Shown in pieces: positions 53,107 to 61,535 of a stretch of 64,000 nucleotides of DNA. The position numbers and the translations under genes were made by a program. A model generated the notes under the pieces. It ran no database searches. It was not told the DNA's origin and saw only the letters and a program-made list of their open reading frames with translations. Every line of letters starts with the position of its first letter. The stretch's first letter is position 1. The stretch is from Verrucosispora sp. NA02020 (lineage in GTDB: Bacteria; Actinomycetota; Actinomycetes; Mycobacteriales; Micromonosporaceae): positions 6,510,001 through 6,574,000 of the forward strand of contig NZ_CP054923.1 of NCBI RefSeq assembly GCF_013364215.1, written 5' to 3'.

Positions 53107-54885
53107 ATGCCGGAGCCGCAGCCGGGAGCAGACCGGCCGGTCGACGGGAACCGTCCGGACACACACCGGAACGGGGAGTCAGCGGTCACCCAGGAGCAGA
53201 CCCTCGACCCCGCACCGCCCGCCACCACCTCGGCGGCGGACGAGACCCAGCCGGTCGGCGACGCCGACCCGACCAGTCCCGCAGGACCGACCCACCCCGC
53301 CCCACCAGCCGTACCGCTCGACCCGACCCGAGCCGAGATCGACCAGACCCGAGCCGCGAACACGCCCGACCAGACACGGGCCGGGACCGATCCGACACCC
53401 GACGCACACGAGGCCGACGCGACCCGACGCGTGGACGAGGCCGATCCGACTCGACGTGCGGATGAGGTCGATCCGACCCGGTCCGTGGACGAGGTCGACG
53501 CGACCCGTCCGGTCGACGAGGCCGCCGGGCGGAGCGGGTCGACACCGTCCGAGGACGACGCGCGTACCACCGTGGCGCCGCCTCCCGAGGTCGGCCCGCA
53601 GGGCACCCGGGTGATGCCCGAGGCGGCGGCCGTGCCCGATGCGACCGCCGTGGAGAAGCCCGCGCCGCGCTGGAGCGGGTCGGCCGCCGTACCGCCGCCC
53701 ACGCCGCGCCGCCGCATCTGGGGCATGTCCGCCGAGCCCACCCCGCTGCCGCCGGTGGCACCGGCCGACGCGCCGGAGCACCAGACCCCGGTGGACCCGT
53801 GGGCCGGCGCCGACACCAGTGGCTGGCACCTGCCCTCGGCGGACATGCCCGCCGTGCCGCCGCCCACGTTGTCCTACCCCGCACCGCCGGCGACCCGGTC
53901 CTACACCCCCGTGCCGCCGCCGGTCTCGTCCGCGCCACCGGCACACCAACCGCCCGCGTACCCACCGCCGGTGTCCTCGGCCCCACCGGCACACCAACCG
54001 GCCGGGTACCCACCACCGGTGTCGTCCGCGCCACCGGCGCACCAGCCGCCCGCGTACCCACCACCGGTCTCCTCGGCCCCACCTGCACACCAGCCGCCCG
54101 CGTACCCGCCACCGGCCGCGCGACCCACTCCGCCGGCGCCGGCCGCGCCGATGCGACCGCCGGCCGCGCCGGGGCGTCCGCAGCAGGTCGCGCCGCCACC
54201 GGTGCGGCACGCCCCGCCACCGGCACCGCCGGCCGCACCGGCACCGCCGATCCGGGGCTGGCGGGGTCGGAAGACCGGGCCACCCGCACCGCCGCCGGGC
54301 TGGCAGGCGCCTCCGGGGTACGCCCGTCCCCGTAAGCGTCGCCGCTGGCCGTGGATGCTGCTGCTGACCATCGCCTGCTGCTGCGGCTGCCCGGCCTACT
54401 ACGGCGTCCCGATGGCCAGCCAGTACCCGGCGAACGCCTCGCTGCCGAGCCAGGTGGCCGATCTGGAACTCCGCCAGGACGACCGCAGTACGCAGGCCGC
54501 CCGACGGCTGGAGACGCAGATGCGCCAGGCGCACCTGCTCGCCGACGACACCTTCGCCGGCATCTACACCACCGGAGCCGGCAAGCAGGTCACCGTCTTC
54601 GGCGGCACCGGCTTCCGCTTCGCCCCCTCGGCCGACGCCGACGGCGAGATCGAACGCCTCACCCAGCAGTACTCGCTCGGTGAGGCGCAGGTCGTGGAGA
54701 CCGGCGTGCGGGGGCGGCACGAGCGGTGCGCGGTGGGCAACGTCGACGGCGTCGGGGTGGTGGTCTGCACCTCGGTCGACCACGGCAGCATCACCAGCGC
54801 GGTCTTCACCGGGCTCTCGGTGGACGACAGTGCCGAGCTGCTCGCCACCATGCGGCGACAGATCGTCTCGACGAAGGGCGGCTGA
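53107..54885 (+). CDS. Proline-rich single-pass membrane protein, unknown function
   Basis: A 592-residue protein that I do not recognise. It has an acidic/Thr-rich N-terminal region with four 9-residue repeats of the form D-A/P-T-R-x-x-D-E-x (104-139), a Pro/Ala-rich region containing four 16-residue repeats PPPVSSAPPAHQPPAY (270-333), a basic patch RPRKRRRWPW, one membrane segment (MLLLTIACCCGCPAYYGVP, about 418-436) and a folded C-terminal domain (about 440-592) with TGAGKQVTVFGGTGFRF and CAVGNVDGVGVVVCTSVDH, two Cys that could form a disulfide. The long N-terminus is probably cytoplasmic and the C-domain outside. ATG 53107. Alone; divergent from the radical SAM gene. Confidence 0.75.
   Translation: MPEPQPGADRPVDGNRPDTHRNGESAVTQEQTLDPAPPATTSAADETQPVGDADPTSPAGPTHPAPPAVPLDPTRAEIDQTRAANTPDQTRAGTDPTPDAHEADATRRVDEADPTRRADEVDPTRSVDEVDATRPVDEAAGRSGSTPSEDDARTTVAPPPEVGPQGTRVMPEAAAVPDATAVEKPAPRWSGSAAVPPPTPRRRIWGMSAEPTPLPPVAPADAPEHQTPVDPWAGADTSGWHLPSADMPAVPPPTLSYPAPPATRSYTPVPPPVSSAPPAHQPPAYPPPVSSAPPAHQPAGYPPPVSSAPPAHQPPAYPPPVSSAPPAHQPPAYPPPAARPTPPAPAAPMRPPAAPGRPQQVAPPPVRHAPPPAPPAAPAPPIRGWRGRKTGPPAPPPGWQAPPGYARPRKRRRWPWMLLLTIACCCGCPAYYGVPMASQYPANASLPSQVADLELRQDDRSTQAARRLETQMRQAHLLADDTFAGIYTTGAGKQVTVFGGTGFRFAPSADADGEIERLTQQYSLGEAQVVETGVRGRHERCAVGNVDGVGVVVCTSVDHGSITSAVFTGLSVDDSAELLATMRRQIVSTKGG
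53914..54105 (+). repeat. Four tandem 48-bp coding repeats
   Basis: Four units (53914, 53962, 54010, 54058) each encode PPPVSSAPPAHQPPAY, with the second ending PAGY. They differ by a few synonymous changes, so the array is recent or homogenised. Copy number is likely to vary between strains. Confidence 0.9.
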
Positions 54886-54951
54886 GCGGGGCCGTCCGCG
54901 GCCTGCGCTCAGCCTGTGGTCGGCCCGCCCGGGGTCGACCGACCCGGGGGT

Positions 54952-55743
54952 CTACCGGCCCGGAGCCGACTCCCCCGGCGTCGACTGACCCGGGTGCGAC
55001 TCGCCCGTGGCGGGCCCACCCGTGGTCGGGCTGCCCGGCGTCGTGCTACCCGGCGTCGGCTCGCCCGGGGCGGGCGGCTTCGCGCGGGGCGGGGCGTAGC
55101 GCGGGACGTACTCCTGGCCGGTCAGTTTCTGGATCTCGGCCATCAGCTCGTCGGTCATCTCCCGCAGCGACGTCCGGTCCGCCGAGCGGCCGGTGAAGTC
55201 CAGCGGCTTGCCGAACCGCACGGTGATCTTCGCGCCCCCGGGTCGCGGCATCCGGGCGCCGATCGGCTGCACCTTGTCGGTGCCGATCATGCCCACCGGG
55301 ATGATCGGGACACCGGCGGCCAGCGCCAGCCGGGCGGTGCCGGTGCGTCCCCGGTAGAGCCGGCCGTCCGGCGAACGGGTCCCCTCGGGATAGATGGCGA
55401 CCAGGTCGCCGCCCTGGAGTGCGGGGATCGCCGCGTCGAAGGCGGTCAACGCCGCCCGCCCGCCGGCCCGCTCGACCGGGATGGCGCCCAGGCCGTTGAG
55501 CACGAACCGATGGAACGCGCCCTTCGCCCCGGTACCCTTGTAATAGTCCGACTTGGCCCAGAACGCCAGGTGCCGAGGCACCACCGTGCCGAGGAACAAC
55601 TCGTCGGCCACGGACAGATGGTTGCCCGCGAAGATCGCGCCGCCGGTCGCCGGGATGTGCTCCAGCCCCTCCACGTTCGGCTGAAAGGCCAGCCGCAGTG
55701 CCGGGGCCACGGTGTACCTGCCGATGGTGTAGAGCAGCGGCAC
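54952..55743 (-). CDS. 1-acyl-sn-glycerol-3-phosphate acyltransferase (PlsC-like)
   Basis: Acylates lysophosphatidic acid or a related acceptor at the membrane. The 263-residue protein has the acyltransferase motif NHxxxxD as GNHLSVADELF (about 41-47), the glycerol-phosphate binding YPEGTRSPDG (about 115-124) and a late VPIIPVGMIG. The last about 45 residues are a Pro/Gly/Thr/Ser tail of low complexity. GTG 55743 has GGAGGA 5 nt upstream. It is downstream of ileS on the same strand with 176 bp between them that contain hairpin repeat copy 6. Confidence 0.9.
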   Translation of the reverse strand: MPLLYTIGRYTVAPALRLAFQPNVEGLEHIPATGGAIFAGNHLSVADELFLGTVVPRHLAFWAKSDYYKGTGAKGAFHRFVLNGLGAIPVERAGGRAALTAFDAAIPALQGGDLVAIYPEGTRSPDGRLYRGRTGTARLALAAGVPIIPVGMIGTDKVQPIGARMPRPGGAKITVRFGKPLDFTGRSADRTSLREMTDELMAEIQKLTGQEYVPRYAPPRAKPPAPGEPTPGSTTPGSPTTGGPATGESHPGQSTPGESAPGR

Positions 55744-55846
55744 TGGTCCTCCGGCGGATCGAGTGAGGTAGGGGCGGTGTCACCGTAGCGGACCGTCGCA
55801 CTTCGACCGGAGCGAGGTCGGGCAGGTCCGCAGGCTGGGTGCCGGA

Positions 55847-55903
55847 TGTTAGGAAGGGCCCCCGGTACTACCGCAGGCGTTAGTAGGGGGCCCTTCCTTA
55901 CAC
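55847..55903. repeat. Dispersed hairpin repeat, family I copy 6
   Basis: TGTTAGGAAGGGCCCCCGGTACTA..., with the core reversed (minus strand CTAACGCCTGCGGTAGTA) and GGGC/GCCC in the arms. It lies 16 nt after the ileS stop and upstream of the plsC gene, suitable as an ileS terminator. Confidence 0.9.
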
Positions 55904-55919
55904 ATCGACACACGTCAGC

Positions 55920-58900
55920 TCACACGCGACGCACCTCGACCGTCACCTGCTCGCCCTCGCCGACCTCACCGGCGAAGCCGTCCAGTTCGTCGGCGAAGTC
56001 GACGCGGTCCGCCAGCACCTCACGGGCCACGAACTCGGCGTACCCGGACACCGCCGCGCGCACCTCCGCCGAGGCCGACACCGTCACCGCGATCCGGTCC
56101 GAGACGTCCAGGTCGGCGTCGCGGCGGGCCTGCTGGACCACCCGGACGACGTCCCGGGCCAGCCCCTCGGCGGCCAGTTCGGGGGTGACCACGGTGTCCA
56201 GCACCACCACCCCCTCACCACCCGGCAGCGGGGCGGAGTGCTCGGCGTCGGCCGCGACCAGCCGCAGCTCGTACTCGCCCTCGGCCAGCGTGACCCCGGC
56301 GGCGACCGGGGCGCCGTCGACCAACTCCCACTCCCCCGCCTTGACCGCCTTGATCACCTGCTGCACCTGCTTGCCGACCCGAGGTCCGAGCGCCCGGGGC
56401 ACCACGGTGAGCACCTGCTGGCAGTACGCCGACACCTCGTCGGTGAAGACGACCTCCTTCACGTTGACCTCGTCGGCGACCAGGTCGGCGAAGGGCCGCA
56501 GCTGCTCGGCCGCCGGGCTGGCGACGGTCAGCTTCGCCAGCGGCAGCCGGACCCGCAGACCCTTGGCCTTGCGCAGCGACAGCGCCGCCGAGGCGACCGC
56601 CCGGGTGGCGTCCATCGCGGCCACCAGCTCGTGGTCGACCGGGAAGTCCTCGGCACGCGGCCAGTCGGTCAGGTGCACCGACCGCTCACCGGTCAGCCCG
56701 CGCCAGATCTCCTCGGCGGTCAGCGGCGCCAACGGTGCCACCACCCGGCACAGCGTCTCCAGCACCGTCCAGAGCGTGTCGAACGCCTCCGTGTCGCCCG
56801 CCCAGAACCGGTCCCGCGAGCGACGCACATACCAGTTGGTCAGCGCGTCCAGGTAGGACCGGACGGTGGCGCAGGCCCCCGAGATGTCGTACGCGTCCAT
56901 CTGCGCGCCGGCCGTCTCGACCAGCTCGTTGGTCTTGGCCAGCACGTACCGGTCGAGCAGGCTGCCGGCACCGGTCGCCACCGCGTCGGTCTTCCGTTTC
57001 GCCTGGTAGCCGTCGGCGTTGGCGTACAGCGAGAAGAAGTACCAGACGTTCCAGAGCGGCAACAGCACCTGCCGCACGGCGTCCCGGACGCTCGACTCGG
57101 TGACCGGCATGTCCCCGCCCCGCAGCACCGGCGACGACATCAGCATCCACCGCATCGCGTCCGACCCGTACGAGTCGAAGACGTGGTAGACGTCCGGGTA
57201 GTTGCGCAGGCTCTTGGACATCTTGCGCCCGTCGGAGCCGAGCAGGATGCCGTGGCTGAGGCAGTTGCGGAACGCCGGCCGGTCGAACAGCGCGGTGGCC
57301 AGCACGTGCATGGTGTAGAACCAGCCCCGGGTCTGCCCGATGTACTCGACGATGAAGTCACCCGGGTAGTGGCTCTCGAACCAGTCGCGGTTCTCGAACG
57401 GGTAGTGCACCTGGGCGAAGGGCATCGAGCCGGACTCGAACCAGCAGTCCAGCACCTCCGGCACGCGGCGCATCGTCGACCGGCCCGTCGGGTCGTCCGG
57501 GTTGGGGCGGACCAGGTCGTCCACCGCCGGCCGGTGCAGGTCGGTCAGGCGTACGCCGAAGTCGCGCTCGATCTCCTCCAGCGACCCGTACACGTCGACG
57601 CGCGGGTGGTTCGGGTCGTCCGAGCGCCACACCGGGATGGGCGAGCCCCAGAACCGGTTCCGGCTGATGGACCAGTCCCGGGCGTTGGCCAGCCACTTGC
57701 CGAACGAGCCGTCCTTGATGTGTCCGGGCGTCCAGTTGATCTGCTGGTTCAGCTCGGCCATGCGGTCCTTGAACGTCGTCACCGCGACGAACCACGACGA
57801 CACCGCCTTGTAGACCAGCGGGGTGTCACAGCGCCAGCAGTGCGGATACGAGTGGGTGTAGGTGTCCTGCCGCAGCACCACCCCCCGCTCCTTGAGCTCC
57901 CGGATCACCGGCTTGTTGACGTCGAAGACCTGCTCGCCCTCGTAGGGCGGGACCAGCCCGGTGAACCGGGTGTGGTCGTCCACGGTGACGATGGTCGGGA
58001 TGCCGGCCGCGTTGCAGACGTTCTGGTCGTCCTCGCCGAAGGCCGGGGCGAGGTGCACGATCCCGGTGCCGTCCTCCGTGGTGACGAACTCGGCGCCGAG
58101 CACCTGGTACGCCTGAGGTCCGGCCTGCGCGGTGAGGAAGTCGAACAGCGGGGTGTACCGCCGCCCCACCAGGTCGGCGCCGCGTACCGTGCCGACCTGC
58201 TCGTACCCCTCCAGTTCCTTGGCGTACGCCCCGAGGCGACCGGCGCCGACGACGTAGCGCTCGCCGTCGCGGTCCAGCACCGCGTACTCGATGTCCGGCC
58301 CGACGGCCAGCGCCAGGTTCGACGGCAGCGTCCACGGCGTGGTGGTCCAGACGCCCAGCCGGACCGGCCCCCGGAGCAGCTCCGGCGCGGACTCGTCGGC
58401 GGTCAGCCCGAACCACACGGTCAACGTGGGGTCGTGCCGGTCCCGGTAGACGTCGTCCATCCGGGTCTCGGTGTTCGACAGCGGCGTCTCACACCGCCAG
58501 CAGTACGCCAGCACCCGGAAGCCCTCGTAGATCAGACCCTTGTCGTGCAGGGTCTTGAAGGCCCACATGACGCTTTCCATGTAGTCCAGGTCGAGGGTCT
58601 TGTAGTCGTTGGCGAAGTCGACCCAGCGGGCCTGCCGGGTGACGTACCGCTCCCAGTCCTGGGTGAACTCCAGCACTGAGGAGCGGCAGGCGTCGTTGAA
58701 CCGGGCCACGCCGAGGTCGAGGATCTCCGCCTTGCTGGTGATGCCGAGCTGCTTCTCGGCCACCACCTCGGCTGGCAGGCCGTGGCAGTCCCAGCCGAAG
58801 CGCCGCTCCACCCGCCGGCCGCGCATGGTCTGGTAGCGCGGCACCACGTCCTTGACGTACCCGGTGAAGAGGTGACCGTAGTGCGGCAGGCCGTTGGCGA

Positions 58901-59117
58901 ACGGCGGGCCGTCGTAGAAGACGTACTCGTTGTCGGCGTCACCGGCCGAGGCACCGGTCGCCGTCTCCGGCTGCCGGCCGGAGGCGGGACGCTGCTCGAC
59001 GCTGGCCTCGAAGGTCTTGTCGGCCGTCCAGTGCTCCAGCACCCGGCGCTCGACCGCGGGCAGGTCCGGGCTGGCCGGGACGCCGGTGGCGGTCGGGTCG
59101 TGCAACGGATAGCCCAT
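55920..59117 (-). CDS. ileS: Isoleucyl-tRNA synthetase
   Basis: Charges tRNA-Ile. The 1065-residue class I synthetase has the HIGH motif as [11 protein letters not shown] (about 77-83), KMSKS in [13 protein letters not shown], the CP1 editing region ([16 protein letters not shown]) and a long C-terminal domain of the eukaryote-like type that is common in actinobacteria. A low-complexity insertion near 44-60 ([18 protein letters not shown]) is unusual. ATG 59117 with GAGGAGAG 9 nt upstream. Expression is predicted to be controlled by the T-box leader just upstream. Confidence 0.96.
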   Translation of the reverse strand: MGYPLHDPTATGVPASPDLPAVERRVLEHWTADKTFEASVEQRPASGRQPETATGASAGDADNEYVFYDGPPFANGLPHYGHLFTGYVKDVVPRYQTMRGRRVERRFGWDCHGLPAEVVAEKQLGITSKAEILDLGVARFNDACRSSVLEFTQDWERYVTRQARWVDFANDYKTLDLDYMESVMWAFKTLHDKGLIYEGFRVLAYCWRCETPLSNTETRMDDVYRDRHDPTLTVWFGLTADESAPELLRGPVRLGVWTTTPWTLPSNLALAVGPDIEYAVLDRDGERYVVGAGRLGAYAKELEGYEQVGTVRGADLVGRRYTPLFDFLTAQAGPQAYQVLGAEFVTTEDGTGIVHLAPAFGEDDQNVCNAAGIPTIVTVDDHTRFTGLVPPYEGEQVFDVNKPVIRELKERGVVLRQDTYTHSYPHCWRCDTPLVYKAVSSWFVAVTTFKDRMAELNQQINWTPGHIKDGSFGKWLANARDWSISRNRFWGSPIPVWRSDDPNHPRVDVYGSLEEIERDFGVRLTDLHRPAVDDLVRPNPDDPTGRSTMRRVPEVLDCWFESGSMPFAQVHYPFENRDWFESHYPGDFIVEYIGQTRGWFYTMHVLATALFDRPAFRNCLSHGILLGSDGRKMSKSLRNYPDVYHVFDSYGSDAMRWMLMSSPVLRGGDMPVTESSVRDAVRQVLLPLWNVWYFFSLYANADGYQAKRKTDAVATGAGSLLDRYVLAKTNELVETAGAQMDAYDISGACATVRSYLDALTNWYVRRSRDRFWAGDTEAFDTLWTVLETLCRVVAPLAPLTAEEIWRGLTGERSVHLTDWPRAEDFPVDHELVAAMDATRAVASAALSLRKAKGLRVRLPLAKLTVASPAAEQLRPFADLVADEVNVKEVVFTDEVSAYCQQVLTVVPRALGPRVGKQVQQVIKAVKAGEWELVDGAPVAAGVTLAEGEYELRLVAADAEHSAPLPGGEGVVVLDTVVTPELAAEGLARDVVRVVQQARRDADLDVSDRIAVTVSASAEVRAAVSGYAEFVAREVLADRVDFADELDGFAGEVGEGEQVTVEVRRV

Positions 59118-59126
59118 CGGGGGTCG

Positions 59127-59365
59127 CTCTCCTCGCTGACGCTCACTGTCGTGTGGGTCTGCGAGGACGAGCCGTCACCGGTACGCCGTCACCGGCGCCC
59201 CGGGCCGGGCCCGCGGTACCACCCCGCTTGGTGGCCGGAGTACGACCACCCGCTCGTTGACCGGCTGTGACGGGCCGACCCGTCCGGTTCTACTGAGCCG
59301 GTCACCCGGCCGTTCTTCCGGAGGCTCACCGGTGATTGCCGGATCATCGCCATACCCACCCATGA
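59127..59365 (-). promoter_or_regulatory. Translational T-box riboswitch of ileS
   Basis: Minus strand: the T-box sequence GGGGTGGTACCGCG is at 59225-59212, with UGGN as TGGT to pair with uncharged tRNA-Ile. Upstream, CCGGCAATCACCGG forms a very short stem I whose loop shows the specifier ATC (59336-59334), then the conserved AGCCTCCGGAAGAACGG. A 7-base anti-Shine-Dalgarno TCCTCGC (59167-59161) is exactly complementary to GCGAGGA (59136-59130) at the ileS ribosome-binding site. This is the actinobacterial class II T-box type that regulates translation, not termination. Confidence 0.85.
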
Positions 59366-59400
59366 TACCCATCCCACCCGTCCCCCTCCTCCCGATAACC

Positions 59401-59482
59401 CCACCCCGCCGATCATGGAGTCCCGGCAGTCGCAAACCGGGCCGCACGGGGCGAATCACCGACCACGAGTCCATGATCGACG
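59401..59482. repeat. Dispersed repeat family II, copy B
   Basis: About 82 bp beginning CCACCCCGCCGATCATGGAGT and ending CGACCACGAGTCCATGATCGACG. The ends are an inverted repeat CGATCATGGA / TCCATGATCG (59410-59419, 59470-59479). It matches copy A (38130-38212) at both ends. It lies between the ileS T-box and the AhpD-like gene. Confidence 0.6.
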
Positions 59483-59591
59483 CGCACCTCCACGACGAGC
59501 CTCCATGACCGGCGTCACAGGGTGTACCTGTCACGCCCTGTGGGGTGCGCCCGTCGTGGGGGTGTCGGAGCGATCTAGCGGGAGGGTTGTC

Positions 59592-60032
59592 ATGCAGCGG
59601 ATGAACGTGGCGGAGGTGGCGCCAGGGGCGTTCAGCGCCGTGATGGGGCTGGAGAAGTACGTCCGGGCGAACGTGGACCACACCGTGCTGGAGCTGGTGA
59701 AGCTGCGCGCCTCGATCCTGAACGGCTGCGCGTACTGCGTCGACATGCACAGCCAGGAGGCGCTCGGCGCGGGTGAGTCGAGCCGGCGGCTGTTCGCGGT
59801 GGCCGCCTGGCGCGAGGCGCCCTTCTTCGACCAGCGGGAACGCGCCGCGCTGGCGTTGACCGACGCGGTGACCCGGCTCGGCGAACACGGGGTACCCGAC
59901 GACGTGTGGGAGGACGCGGCGAAGGTCTGGCCGGAGAAGGCGCTCGCCGACCTGGTCCTGGCGATTGCCACAATCAACGTGTGGAACCGGATCGCGGTGA
60001 CCTTCCGCAACGATCTCCCGTCGGACGACTGA
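59592..60032 (+). CDS. AhpD-like carboxymuconolactone decarboxylase-family protein
   Basis: A 146-residue AhpD-fold protein with the thiol motif CxxC-x2-3-H in LNGCAYCVDMHSQEALG (Cys about 54 and 57). Such proteins are alkylhydroperoxidase- or decarboxylase-like; the peroxidase-type Cys pair suggests redox activity. ATG 59592 has GGAGG 6 nt upstream. It sits directly before an ECF41-type sigma factor and its end overlaps it. This is the known genomic pairing of ECF41 sigma factors with 'COE' genes (carboxymuconolactone decarboxylase, oxidoreductase, epimerase), likely its regulatory target. Confidence 0.92.
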   Translation: MQRMNVAEVAPGAFSAVMGLEKYVRANVDHTVLELVKLRASILNGCAYCVDMHSQEALGAGESSRRLFAVAAWREAPFFDQRERAALALTDAVTRLGEHGVPDDVWEDAAKVWPEKALADLVLAIATINVWNRIAVTFRNDLPSDD

Positions 60033-60907
60033 ACCCGGCGGAGGCGGCGGAGGCGGCCGGTGCGCTCGACGCGCACCGGCCGATGCTGCTCGGTCTGGCG
60101 TACCGGCTGCTCGGCAGCCGGCACGACGCCGAGGACGTGCTCCAGGAGACCTACCTGCGCTGGGCCCGCGTCGACCGGAGCCGGGTGACCGAGCCACGCC
60201 GCTACCTGTCCCGGGTGGTGACCCACCTGTCCATGGACCGGCTGCGGGCCCGGCAGGCCACCCGGGAGGCGTACGTCGGGCAGTGGCTGCCGGAGCCGGT
60301 ACCGACGGCACCGTCACCGTTCGGCCCGTTGGAACGCGCCGAACTGCGCGACTCGCTCTCCACCGCGCTGCTGCACCTGCTGGAGCGGCTCACCCCGCCG
60401 GAGCGCGCGGTCTACGTCCTGCACACCGCGTTCGAGCTGCCGTACGCCGAGATCGCCGAGCTGCTCGACCGTTCCGTCGAGGACTGCCGTCAGTTGCACC
60501 ACCGGGCCGCCGCCCGGATCGGGCGCGAGCAGCGCCGGTTCACCGCCGACCGGGCGGAGCAGGAGCGACTGCTGGAGGCGTTCATCGCCGCCGCCGGCGA
60601 GGGTGACCTGCGGAGGCTGACCGAGCTGGTGGCCGCCGACGCGATCGCCTGGAGTGACGGCGGCGGTCGGGTGAGTGCCGCCCGCAACCCGATCACCGGC
60701 GCGGACCGGGTGGTCCGGTTCCTGCTGGGCGTCCGCGAGAAGGGCTGGCCGCTCACCGTGCACCGCACCGAACTCAACGGTCAGCCGGCCGCCGTGGTGA
60801 TCACCGCCGGCGGCTCCCGGTATGCGGTCATGCTCGGCACCGCCGACGGTCGGATCACCGACATCTTCCTGGTCGCCAACCCGGACAAGTTGCCCTGGGC
60901 GACCTGA
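59981..60907 (+). CDS. ECF41-type RNA polymerase sigma factor
   Basis: A 308-residue ECF sigma factor with a C-terminal SnoaL-like extension. Region 2 includes AEDVLQETYLRWARV (about 50-64); region 4 is in LPYAEIAELLDRSVEDCRQ. The three ECF41 landmarks are all present: WLPEP (102-106) in the linker, DGGGR (226-230) and NPDK (300-303). In this group the extension, not a separate anti-sigma factor, controls activity. The start is uncertain. GTG 59981 is used, overlapping the AhpD gene by 52 nt with no ribosome-binding site; a CTG at 60029 overlapping the AhpD TGA (CTGA) is an alternative, and an ATG inside region 2 is too late. Confidence 0.93.
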   Translation: MEPDRGDLPQRSPVGRLNPAEAAEAAGALDAHRPMLLGLAYRLLGSRHDAEDVLQETYLRWARVDRSRVTEPRRYLSRVVTHLSMDRLRARQATREAYVGQWLPEPVPTAPSPFGPLERAELRDSLSTALLHLLERLTPPERAVYVLHTAFELPYAEIAELLDRSVEDCRQLHHRAAARIGREQRRFTADRAEQERLLEAFIAAAGEGDLRRLTELVAADAIAWSDGGGRVSAARNPITGADRVVRFLLGVREKGWPLTVHRTELNGQPAAVVITAGGSRYAVMLGTADGRITDIFLVANPDKLPWAT

Positions 60908-60966
60908 GCCGGCCCGTCGACGGGCCGGCTCGCCGCTGTCGTGAGCCCAACTCGGGGAGGCGGTCG

Positions 60967-61392
60967 TCAGCCCAGCTCGGGGAACCAGAGCGCCAGCTCG
61001 CGCTTGGCGCTGTCCGGGGAGTCGGAGGCGTGCACCAGGTTCTCCCGGTTGGACAGGGCGAGGTCGCCCCGGATGGTGCCGGCGACGGCCTTGCGTCCGT
61101 CGGTGGCGCCGATCAGACCCCGCACCACGTCGATCACCTGGTCGCCGGAGAGCACCAGCGCGACCAACGGGCCGCTGGTCATGAACGTCTTCAGCGGCGG
61201 GTAGAACGCCTTGTCCACGTGCTCGGCGTAGTGCTCGTCGGCCAGCGCGGCGTCCATCGTCCGGGACGCCATCGCGTCGATCCGCAGCCCCTTCCGCTCG
61301 AAGCGGGAGACGATCTCGCCGACCAGGCCGCGGCGGACCGCGTCGGGCTTGATCAGTACGAGCGTGCGCTCGTCCGGGCTGCTGCTGGACAC
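60967..61392 (-). CDS. ndk: Nucleoside-diphosphate kinase
   Basis: Makes NTPs from NDPs through a phospho-His. The 141-residue protein has RTLVLIKPDAVRRGLVGEI and the active site NLVHASDSPDSAKRE (His about 121). GTG 61392 has AGGAGGA 8 nt upstream. It lies convergent to the sigma factor and divergent from the VOC-fusion gene (143-bp gap). Next to DUF4233 and folC, a usual actinobacterial setting. Confidence 0.97.
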   Translation of the reverse strand: MSSSSPDERTLVLIKPDAVRRGLVGEIVSRFERKGLRIDAMASRTMDAALADEHYAEHVDKAFYPPLKTFMTSGPLVALVLSGDQVIDVVRGLIGATDGRKAVAGTIRGDLALSNRENLVHASDSPDSAKRELALWFPELG

Positions 61393-61535
61393 GCTGGGTT
61401 CCTCCTGAGGGCGTAAGTCGGTCGGGCTGGGTACGGTCAGCCTAGCGACCCGGTCCCGGCCCCGGCGCGGTGGTCGGTCCTTCCCCCGGCCCCCGATCCG
61501 GCCTAGCCTGGCCCTGACCACCCGGGAGGTCCACT

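Noticed and set aside
53914..54105. CRISPR array because of regularly spaced repeats
   Set aside because: The repeats are directly adjacent 48-bp coding units without spacers and in frame with a proline-rich protein.
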